A DNA stretch of 64,000 nt from Oscillospiraceae bacterium. Its GTDB lineage: Bacteria > Bacillota > Clostridia > Oscillospirales > UBA929. The stretch lies in NCBI GenBank assembly GCA_031265355.1, contig JAISCT010000003.1, positions 1 to 64,000 of the forward strand, given 5' to 3'. A model generated the notes under the pieces. It worked only from the letters and a program-made list of their open reading frames with translations. It did not search any database and was not told where the DNA came from. This document shows, one piece after another, positions 46,648 to 53,479 of the stretch (positions within the stretch are counted from its first letter, which is position 1; every line of letters begins with the position of its first letter). Position numbers and translations under genes: made by a program.

Positions 46648-47829
46648 TTATTCTATAATTGTCGCATAAATGTCTAAGTTCTCCATCATCTCGTTGTATT
46701 CTTCCAACGTAATAAATCCGTTTTCTAGATTCGATTCTTGATTGTTGATGAATTCGTTTCTGAAGTACTCCTCGTCTACAGGCTTTTCCATGGCGCGCGA
46801 TACAAGAGTCTCTTGCTCAAGTATTGCTCCAGATTGTGAAACAAACTGCGAGGAGTCATTGGAGGAGAACACACCTTGCGAAAGTCCCAAGATATAGTAA
46901 TAATCACCCTCCGTATTAAAAGCGCCGCCTCTCCCAGGTTTATATAGAAAAAGAAGGTATTCATCACCCGCTTCAAATATTACATTTGGCTCATATATTT
47001 CCGTGTATCCTCCCGCTGTGCCACCTTGTACACGTACCGTAATTATCTCTTCGTCAGTCGCTCCTCTTATCGCATCAGAAACAGAAATATAATAGTCGGT
47101 GAAATTTGCAGTTGAACCAGAAGGACTCCTCACTTGAAAACCCTCCGATATTCCAGTTACGACGCCAACAACCACAAGCGACGATTGTTCAAACAAATCG
47201 TCAGTATTCTTTTCTGCCAATAGCCCCTGGAAATGACGAACATCTCCAACAATATCCTTTTCATTGCCCCATAAAAAAGTCTGCACATCTGAGGCTATCA
47301 AATTGGGATCTGCATTAGCGGAATAAATCATCTCTCCTTCCGGTATATTTAAAAATCCTCCGTGACTATCTATGATACATGGAAGCACAGCGATCCATTG
47401 ACTGTATACTTGATTATCCACCAAATCAACAAAGACAAAAAATCGCAATTCATACCCCTGCAAGTCTGAAAGTTTCTCATAAAACCTCGCATGGATATAT
47501 CTGAGCCCATCCAATTTTGAAATGTCTTTGTCTGTCGGAAGAACAGGTCTCTCAATGCCAATATCCTCACATGCTCCACGAATCAAATCAAAGCTTGAAC
47601 CATTAGCGACAGGAGAGATAGACATCTCTCCTGTCGCAGAGAAAAAATTGTAATCGTCCCACTGTGGTTGATTGAAAAGACGATTTAAAATATCAGCATC
47701 ACTTGGTTGCTTTTCTCTAAAAGCCACCAGTTTCAACACCCCTAAAATTCCTGCAGATAATATGAACAAACTCAACAATACAATCACTTGCTTCTTATAA
47801 GTGGTTGTATTGTTTCTAAAGTGATTCAT
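46648..47829 (-). CDS. Membrane-anchored extracytoplasmic protein of unknown function
   Basis: This 393-residue protein has a short cytoplasmic start and one membrane helix (VIVLLSLFILSAGILGVLKLV), followed by a hydrophilic extracellular region. The central part (SSLVVVGVVTGISEG, YYISVSDAIRG, ITVRVQGGTAGG, GDEYLLFLY) is a beta-rich domain seen in secreted proteins of Firmicutes, with no known function that can be stated. Its ATG overlaps by four bases the stop of a short ORF resembling the end of a C39-type peptidase. Confidence 0.75.
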   Translation of the reverse strand: MNHFRNNTTTYKKQVIVLLSLFILSAGILGVLKLVAFREKQPSDADILNRLFNQPQWDDYNFFSATGEMSISPVANGSSFDLIRGACEDIGIERPVLPTDKDISKLDGLRYIHARFYEKLSDLQGYELRFFVFVDLVDNQVYSQWIAVLPCIIDSHGGFLNIPEGEMIYSANADPNLIASDVQTFLWGNEKDIVGDVRHFQGLLAEKNTDDLFEQSSLVVVGVVTGISEGFQVRSPSGSTANFTDYYISVSDAIRGATDEEIITVRVQGGTAGGYTEIYEPNVIFEAGDEYLLFLYKPGRGGAFNTEGDYYYILGLSQGVFSSNDSSQFVSQSGAILEQETLVSRAMEKPVDEEYFRNEFINNQESNLENGFITLEEYNEMMENLDIYATIIE

Positions 47830-47984
47830 ACTACAGAAATCTGTTTATAAGCGTATGACTGGGCAATCCAAACGAACCCGTGGGATGACCATCCACTATT
47901 TACATATAATTGATCGTTAGATGGTATCCCTGTATCGTAATACCCAACCGTGATGACATAATGATAGTCAAACACCTTTTTCAT
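47826..47984 (-). CDS. Short ORF resembling the C-terminal part of a C39-type cysteine peptidase
   Basis: Fifty-two residues start at ATG 47,984 after AAAGG. The text FDYHYVITVGYYDTG followed by LYVNSGWSSHGFVWI matches the catalytic-His strand and following turn of papain-like C39-type peptidases (HYVVVxGY ... VxDPW). The Cys-containing half is missing. It may be a truncated peptidase remnant that still drives translation of the gene it overlaps by four bases, or a small real protein. Too short to settle. Confidence 0.45.
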   Translation of the reverse strand: MKKVFDYHYVITVGYYDTGIPSNDQLYVNSGWSSHGFVWIAQSYAYKQISVV

Positions 47985-48167
47985 GATGTGACATCCTTTC
48001 TTTTAATCAAGCCGATACATCTTACGCTGTTGAACACATCGTGTTGAGACTGGGTTATGTGCCCACAAGGAACCAGGAGTTACTCTCATTTTCGACACAC
48101 CCACACCATTACCTAATCCTTCGCCTTTACTGTGTCACGGATTCAGGTAAGTACTCACACATCAACT

Positions 48168-48363
48168 CTACCCGTTTCTCTTGAACCTGCTCACACTCTG
48201 TGGCACTTTGGGCTGGTGGAACCATGCAATCAACCGACCATCCCCACATCCGTAGCATACCACCGGTCGACACCATCTGTGCAAGTCCGAATCCGTGGTT
48301 GGATACATCCTGCTTTGATGTCCGGAAGTCCATGTTCATCGGTCCGGAGGCAAAATGTTCAAC
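48168..48363 (-). pseudogene. Relic of a second agr locus (agrC 3' piece joined to agrD 3' piece)
   Basis: Positions 48,363-48,274 encode VEHFASGPMNMDFRTSK and then NHGFGLAQM, identical at 20 of 30 residues to the end of the intact AgrC ATPase domain (VENFVSGPVDVSFRTSK, NHGFGLAQI). After 49 bases, 48,224-48,168 encode WFHQPKVPQSVSRFKRNG and a stop. This matches the AgrD tail WFHQPKVPQGMSRFKRSR. The ring cysteine is lost (LIAWF against CTLWF), and agrB and most of agrC are deleted. Confidence 0.8.
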
Positions 48364-48383
48364 AAGTCTAATGGTTCCCTCTA

Positions 48384-48428
48384 TTATTGGGAGACTCCCT
48401 GCCCAATGGGCAAAAAGTCTCCCAATAA
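48384..48428 (-). terminator. Inverted repeat after the membrane-protein gene
   Basis: TTATTGGGAGAC and GTCTCCCAATAA form a perfect 12-base stem, with an inner TGCCC/GGGCA stem, 37 bases beyond the stop of the gene ending at 48,465. There is no strong T tract, but its position suits termination before the agr relic. Confidence 0.5.
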
Positions 48429-48464
48429 CAACGAAACACAGAACGCAGTGCTGTTACCTCAAAG

Positions 48465-48938
48465 TCAAGTCTGTGCTTGTCTATTTGGATACGCAACAAA
48501 AATATACTCAACAAGTGCAAATACAAATAGGAACAGGGAAACACAAATATAAAAATTAAAGTTTCTCACCATAGAAAGCATCATATCTCCGTACTTACCA
48601 AGTCTCCCGCTCGAAATCCTGTTCGATATGTCTACCATGTACCCGATTATCAAAACAAAAAGTACAGCAATCATACGAGAGACAATCCTGAGAATAGAAC
48701 CCTTGCATGTCAGATTTTTAAACCTGAAGTGAAACGCATTGCGATGCACAATAAAACAACAAAGAATAGAAACAAGGACCGGCAAACCATCCCGAAAAAT
48801 CAACAATATCCAGAGGTCTGACGGCCACGGAACAAAGACTATATCAAGAAGAAATACAGCGCCGAACAAAATAGCTTGGCATATTGTAGCTGTAAATACC
48901 GATAATATTTCGCCGCCTTTTCCTCGCTCATTAAACAT
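48465..48938 (-). CDS. Multi-spanning membrane protein of unknown function
   Basis: This 157-residue protein has four hydrophobic helices (for example IVSRMIAVLFVLIIGYMV and FYICVSLFLFVFALVEYIFV) and a basic loop. No family was recognised. It begins 13 bases after the secreted-protein gene, so the two share a transcript downstream of agrD. It could be an immunity, transport or processing partner for an agr-controlled product; that is inference from position only. Confidence 0.65.
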   Translation of the reverse strand: MFNERGKGGEILSVFTATICQAILFGAVFLLDIVFVPWPSDLWILLIFRDGLPVLVSILCCFIVHRNAFHFRFKNLTCKGSILRIVSRMIAVLFVLIIGYMVDISNRISSGRLGKYGDMMLSMVRNFNFYICVSLFLFVFALVEYIFVAYPNRQAQT

Positions 48939-48951
48939 CTATTAAACCACC

Positions 48952-49710
48952 TTAGGTTGTGATTCTGCTACCTACATTACAAATAACTGTGCCGAGATTT
49001 ACCACATCGATCCTGGTTTCGCATCTCAGGACAAAACCAGTATAGGTGGACGAGTCTTCATAGTAAGCCCAATTGCTTGTAGGATACTTGACAGTTGGTC
49101 CATCCGTCCACAAAGCCCAAAATATATCTGTCGTCCCATATCTTAGCTGACGATTCGTTACGACCACGTTCTCTATCTCCCACTGCCCAGCCGCCGCATG
49201 TAATTCATTTTCAGTTCCAGAAATGTCAATCCAATAAACACAAGCCCATGCCATTATTCCATATTGCGTTTTATATTTCTCATCTTCTTTAACATTTGCC
49301 GCAACCGCAACCGCAACATACAGATTTGCAGTTTCTCCATTGTCACGGGTAAGTTCTCCCATTTTCTGAACCGTTGAACTTACTTCAAACTCAATTTCAT
49401 CTTCTGCAACACCGATAACAGGAATGAACTCTGCACTTGCAATAACACTTTCTCTCACCGATATAGGAACGGAATAGTCAACAATTCCTGTCACAGCATC
49501 AGCCAACAAGGACTCTGTATCTGCCTCTGCAACAAGAGCATCTGCCTGGAGACGAATTGACGCAGTTTCACCCAGAGTGCTACTATTTACATATGTGGTA
49601 ACGCTCAGAACGTCTCCTTCAACGGCAGGTTCTTTTGCCAAAGTAATTGATGTCATCATCAATGAGAGCACGAATACGAGTGCGAATGCACGTTTCATAG
49701 TTAATTTCAT
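48952..49710 (-). CDS. Secreted protein of unknown function downstream of agrD
   Basis: This 252-residue protein has a Sec signal (MKRAFALVFVLSLMMTSITLAKE). The mature part is beta-rich and Thr/Val/Glu-rich with a Trp/Tyr-rich end and only two Cys pairs at most. No family was recognised. The ATG at 49,710 follows AAGGGAG. Its first residues MKLTMK and the surrounding bases match those of the secreted protein ending at 44,514. It is 174 bases beyond agrD with no clear promoter of its own, so it is a candidate member of the agr regulon. Confidence 0.7.
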   Translation of the reverse strand: MKLTMKRAFALVFVLSLMMTSITLAKEPAVEGDVLSVTTYVNSSTLGETASIRLQADALVAEADTESLLADAVTGIVDYSVPISVRESVIASAEFIPVIGVAEDEIEFEVSSTVQKMGELTRDNGETANLYVAVAVAANVKEDEKYKTQYGIMAWACVYWIDISGTENELHAAAGQWEIENVVVTNRQLRYGTTDIFWALWTDGPTVKYPTSNWAYYEDSSTYTGFVLRCETRIDVVNLGTVICNVGSRITT

Positions 49711-49884
49711 TAGTCGTTCTCCCTTGTTTTAATTTTGGTCAATATAAATAACCATAAATCAGCCATCCGCGCGTTCATTATGGAAGCGCACAGTAGTTTC
49801 TTAGTCCAAGTAGAACCACACAACCTTTCCGTCATAAAAACATCCCCAACAGAACCTACCCCACTATAACAATGGATCTGTACT

Positions 49885-50040
49885 CTACCTGCTCCTCTTG
49901 AACCTGCTCATACCCTGCGGCACTTTGGGCTGATGGAACCACAAAGTACAAACCGCCTGCGAAGACGCTACGCCCAGCACCAAAGCCAAGGATGCGAACA
50001 ATCCACCCAGTCGCATTCCTACGGCACCCAGCTTTTTCAT
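49885..50040 (-). CDS. agrD: AgrD-type cyclic lactone autoinducer peptide precursor
   Basis: Fifty-one residues. An amphipathic N-terminal leader (MKKLGAVGMRLGGLFASLAL) is followed by VASSQAV, the core CTLWF and the tail HQPKVPQGMSRFKRSR. AgrD peptides have this leader-core-acidic/charged tail form. The HQP-x-x-P tail after a five-residue Cys ring closely matches the Clostridium perfringens precursor (core CLWFT, then HQPEEP). The predicted signal is a thiolactone between Cys31 and Phe35, with an unknown number of N-terminal residues. It overlaps the agrB stop by four bases. AgrB would cleave before the HQP tail. Confidence 0.9.
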   Translation of the reverse strand: MKKLGAVGMRLGGLFASLALVLGVASSQAVCTLWFHQPKVPQGMSRFKRSR

Positions 50041-50648
50041 ACTCCACCTCCTTCCTGCTCACGTTGCTTACCGTTTTCATACCTTATAAAATTCGCCATT
50101 AGAGATATTGCTGCGGTAAAAACTCCCATCGCTAAAGAAAAGACAAATTTTTTGTCAGGCACGAAACCAGTCAGCAAACCTATTGTTGCGGCATACCCAG
50201 CGATGAAACAGCGACTCTTTTTCTTGAATCGGACCTTCTCCTCGTACGAGAGCGGTTTGTTCGCGTCTTCCGCCGGCGCAAAGAGAAACACATAGACGAC
50301 TGATAACAAAACACTTGTGACAATGACCGGGAACTGAACATCCACCGGGAGATACAACAAGAGCAATAGAAACACCGCATAAGAACACATTAAAATAAGG
50401 AAACACCTGAAATGATTTTTCGCATGATATCCGCCGGCGATCTGACGAAGCGGCGCAAATCCCAACAGATACAGAGCGCTTTCTGGTACGGTACGGGTGA
50501 TGACAGACAGAAACGTCAGCGCAAGGAAATTCGCAAATGTCGACAGCAGGATTTCAAAACTGTACGTATAAACTTCCTCATCATCCGCCGCGATGAGCCC
50601 GTGGGCCATGAAAAACGATGATATGCCTCTGGACATCCGAGCAATCAT
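50037..50648 (-). CDS. agrB: AgrB-type membrane cysteine endopeptidase
   Basis: This roughly 203-residue membrane protein has the AgrB active-site segment RQIAGGYHAKNHFRCF, giving His75 and Cys82 from the ATG at 50,648 (chosen because GGGGTGA is well spaced; GTG at 50,657 is the alternative). The rest is hydrophobic helices. AgrB removes the C-terminal tail of AgrD and forms the ring of the autoinducer. It is followed by agrD with a four-base overlap and preceded by a promoter with AgrA-like repeats. Confidence 0.95.
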   Translation of the reverse strand: MIARMSRGISSFFMAHGLIAADDEEVYTYSFEILLSTFANFLALTFLSVITRTVPESALYLLGFAPLRQIAGGYHAKNHFRCFLILMCSYAVFLLLLLYLPVDVQFPVIVTSVLLSVVYVFLFAPAEDANKPLSYEEKVRFKKKSRCFIAGYAATIGLLTGFVPDKKFVFSLAMGVFTAAISLMANFIRYENGKQREQEGGGV

Positions 50649-50669
50649 ATCGATCACCCCTACGGTCGG

Positions 50670-50737
50670 AGCATACTATCACGGGCAAATTTTGTCAATG
50701 GCATCTGCATAAGTGTCGAAAAAAAAGACATAACTGT
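50670..50737 (-). promoter_or_regulatory. agrBD promoter with AgrA-type direct repeats
   Basis: On the minus strand: ACAGTTATG (50,737-50,729), 12 bases, ACACTTATG (50,716-50,708), nine bases, TTGACA (50,698-50,693), 17 bases, TATGCT (50,675-50,670). Two nine-base LytTR-type repeats with a 12-base gap are the known arrangement of AgrA sites in Staphylococcus (ACAGTTAAG-like). The first repeat overlaps the agrC stop. This predicts positive feedback of the peptide signal on agrB, agrD and possibly the secreted genes beyond. Confidence 0.8.
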
Positions 50738-52035
50738 TAAACAGACCGATTCTGTAGGAGCACTTTGAGTGAAAATTTTCCATCTTTTGGGTCCCAATGC
50801 GGGGTCACATCCCCATCGTACTTGTGTGCGATCGCCTTTATCTGCGCAAGTCCGAATCCGTGATTTCCTTTGTCCGGCTTTGATGTCCGGAAGCTCACGT
50901 CCACCGGTCCGGAGACGAAGTTTTCGACAAGAACCGAGACGTTGCCGGACGTATTTGTGATGCGAAGCAGAATCTCCCTTTTCACATCGGCCGAGCGCAA
51001 AATCCCCTCGATGGCGTTGTCCAGCGCGCTGGCCACAACAACAGCCAAATCAAACTGGTCGACAGCCAGACTGCCGACCAGCAACACTGTGTGGACAACG
51101 TGTATGTCAGATTCGCTGGCTCTGTTGATTTTTGCCTGTAAAATCGCATCGATGGCCGGGAATCCCGTGTCTACGACATCTGCCGTTCTCTTGATATCCG
51201 TTTGAATCCTCTTTATGTGCCTCAGAGCGTCCCCTATCTGGCCCTCTGCCAACATGCCGGATATGGCGATCAGCGCGTTGTTCATGTCATGACGGATCGA
51301 CCTTACCTCACGCTGTGTTTGATAGAGTTTTTGATAGTGCTCGATCTGGATTTCCAATCTGAGCTGCGCCAACTCATATTCCTTTTTATAGGACAAAGCC
51401 CTGCGCTGTCTGTCAAGGATAATTATTGTGATAAATACCAGACACAACGAGATGATTACAGCTAGCAAACCCAACGTGGAGATACGAGGATTGTCGATGT
51501 TTGAGGTAAATTCATTTATAATAAAACAGAGGATGATGGATTGTACCGGCATAAACATCATCAGTAGATTGAATTGTCTATCCACCTGTTCTTTTCCTTT
51601 GTTTATGAAAAACCTGATCAAGTACACCAAAAGCAGCGAAACAAATTTTGATACAAGTACGCCCAGAATATATGTTGAAAAATTGCTTTGCATTTCTGCA
51701 ATCTGGATTTCTAAAACTTGCACAAGCAAAATGCCAACGAGTATTTCTGTCGTCAACATGATCACTGTAATCACCAGAACGAGTAGGAACTTCGACGTGA
51801 CATTGGACACAAAATAAAAACTCAGACAACAGTTGATGACAACAGCCACAGCAGGAAGTATGATTGCACCTTGAAAATATGCTGTGACCACAACATTAAC
51901 GATAGTAGCACAGACAAGCCCCCCTATAAGGATAGGCCAATTGCGTTTTTTCATCTCCCAAAATGTTCCATAAAATAGCATGATAGCAAGAATTTCGACG
52001 CCTGTCCCCAGCAAATCAATCAACAATTTATCCAT
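50737..52035 (-). CDS. agrC: AgrC-type sensor histidine kinase
   Basis: This 432-residue protein has six or seven N-terminal membrane helices (to about 215), then a dimerisation helix with the phosphoacceptor in REVRSIRHDMNNAL. A GHKL ATPase domain follows with an N box in ALDNAIEG and a G box in GNHGFGLAQIKAIAHKYDG. It is the receptor for the cyclic peptide made by AgrB/AgrD and passes phosphate to the adjacent AgrA. The ATG at 52,035 follows GGAG. It starts three bases after agrA, so they are one unit. Confidence 0.94.
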   Translation of the reverse strand: MDKLLIDLLGTGVEILAIMLFYGTFWEMKKRNWPILIGGLVCATIVNVVVTAYFQGAIILPAVAVVINCCLSFYFVSNVTSKFLLVLVITVIMLTTEILVGILLVQVLEIQIAEMQSNFSTYILGVLVSKFVSLLLVYLIRFFINKGKEQVDRQFNLLMMFMPVQSIILCFIINEFTSNIDNPRISTLGLLAVIISLCLVFITIIILDRQRRALSYKKEYELAQLRLEIQIEHYQKLYQTQREVRSIRHDMNNALIAISGMLAEGQIGDALRHIKRIQTDIKRTADVVDTGFPAIDAILQAKINRASESDIHVVHTVLLVGSLAVDQFDLAVVVASALDNAIEGILRSADVKREILLRITNTSGNVSVLVENFVSGPVDVSFRTSKPDKGNHGFGLAQIKAIAHKYDGDVTPHWDPKDGKFSLKVLLQNRSV

Positions 52036-52038
52036 ATC

Positions 52039-52746
52039 TCACACTCCATACTTGGCAAGAAAGGCATTGAAAGCTTTCAAACAGTCCCGTTTTTTCCGGA
52101 CGCTCATGTCCACATGCTGACCATAGATTGTGAATATACGTGTATCTTTGATCCTCTTGATATAGTGCATGTTGATCAATGTCCCATGGTTACATCTGAA
52201 AAAACCGTACGGAGATAGGCGCTCCTCATATTCGCCGATTTTGCCAGCGCACTCATATTTTTTACTTTTTGTCACAAATACAACATGTCGGAGGCTCGCC
52301 TCTAGATAGACAATTTCACTGACGTCAAGCGCGCAAGTAATATCCTCCCACTTGCATTCGATCATATGATGTCGGCCTCTGTGTTTTTCCAATGCCCTGC
52401 TCAACACTTCACTGACCTTTTGGGCGTCGGCAGGCTTCACAATATAGTCGAATGCCTCCACTTGAAAGGACTGAAACACATATTGGCCATGACTCGTCAA
52501 AAATATGATGATGGCATCTCTGTCAATCTTCCGAATTTCCTGCCCCGTTTCCAGGCCGGACAGGCCCTCCATCTGAATGTCTAAAAAAATGATGTCAAAC
52601 GGACGTTCCCTGTGGCTGTTCAAAAGCGCGCTTCCGCTTGAAAACTCAGCAATCACGGCATCACCGGGCAAAACACCGCTCGCATCGATCACCTCGCGCA
52701 ATTGCGCCCTGAGAACACCCTCGTCGTCACAAACAGCCACACGCAC
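52039..52746 (-). CDS. agrA: AgrA-type LytTR response regulator
   Basis: This 235-residue protein has an N-terminal receiver domain (VAVCDDEG, phosphoacceptor Asp in IIFLDIQMEG, FLTSH, VKPAD). The C-terminal LytTR DNA-binding domain contains VYLEASLRHVVFVT and FFRCNHGTLINMHYI. The GTG at 52,746 is six bases after GGGGGAGG; the longer ATG frame is not needed. LytTR proteins bind pairs of nine-base repeats, and a fitting pair lies before agrB. The gene order agrA-agrC-agrB-agrD differs from the staphylococcal B-D-C-A order. Confidence 0.94.
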   Translation of the reverse strand: MRVAVCDDEGVLRAQLREVIDASGVLPGDAVIAEFSSGSALLNSHRERPFDIIFLDIQMEGLSGLETGQEIRKIDRDAIIIFLTSHGQYVFQSFQVEAFDYIVKPADAQKVSEVLSRALEKHRGRHHMIECKWEDITCALDVSEIVYLEASLRHVVFVTKSKKYECAGKIGEYEERLSPYGFFRCNHGTLINMHYIKRIKDTRIFTIYGQHVDMSVRKKRDCLKAFNAFLAKYGV

Positions 52747-52794
52747 AAAACCCTCCCCCTTCTCCAATTCTCCATTGGCGGTCGAAAACCGCAC

Positions 52795-53244
52795 TTAGAG
52801 GTACAGATCCAGCAGCAGACCGCGGAGTTCGTCGATGGAGTGCATGACGGCCAGGGCGTCCGCCTGGTCCTGCAGCACCTGCGCGGCCAGTTCCTCCAGT
52901 TTTTTGTTGATCCGCTTGATGAGGGCGTAGATCCGATGCCGCCCGCGTGCGTCCATCATCGACTGCTTTTTGAATGAAAACGCGAAACGCACCGCCTCGT
53001 ACATGAACTCGGCGATCATCTCCCGGTACTTCTTCAGCTCCACGATGTCGCACCGGCGGGCCAGCGCCTGCCCCTGCCGGTCGATGTCCTGCTGCAGCTC
53101 TGTCAGTTTGCGCTCGGCCTCCGCGCGGCTGAGCTGCGCGAGTTCCTGCCGGAAACTGAGCGTCTGGCCGGCCGCTTCCCGGCGCTCCACCCCCGTTCCG
53201 GCGCGGATAAGATTGTGAAAACCGCTGACGTCCTGGATCTTCAT
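52795..53244 (-). CDS. YaaR family protein (DUF327)
   Basis: This 149-residue charged helical protein ends in the family-typical AEFMYEAVRFAFSFKK and RHRIYALIKRINKKLEELA segment. YaaR-type proteins occur across Firmicutes, often near sporulation or DNA replication genes; their function is not established. It is 48 bases upstream of agrA on the same strand but GC-rich, unlike agr, so it is likely backbone at the edge of the acquired segment. Confidence 0.85.
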   Translation of the reverse strand: MKIQDVSGFHNLIRAGTGVERREAAGQTLSFRQELAQLSRAEAERKLTELQQDIDRQGQALARRCDIVELKKYREMIAEFMYEAVRFAFSFKKQSMMDARGRHRIYALIKRINKKLEELAAQVLQDQADALAVMHSIDELRGLLLDLYL

Positions 53245-53479
53245 GCCGTCCTCCCCGGCCTGCGCGGCCGCCGTCCGCCCTGTGGGCGCCCGTATATTTT
53301 ATGTATTGCCATTATATCACCGCGTGGGCCGGCCTGGCAAATAACAGCCGACCGTTCACGCATCTTTTACAGCTTTCCTCTTGACAATACCCGACACATG
53401 ACATAGAATAGCTGCCAATCGCGTTTGCGCGCTTGGACAAAATTGGAACGCACGCAGGAGGTGAAGACCCATCATCAGG
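53245..53479 (+). promoter_or_regulatory. Promoter of the heterodimeric ABC exporter operon
   Basis: TTGACA (53,381-53,386), a 17-base spacer and TAGAAT (53,404-53,409) read toward the ABC genes. An AGGAGGTG ribosome site lies at 53,456-53,463. The remaining bases show no gene. Confidence 0.7.
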
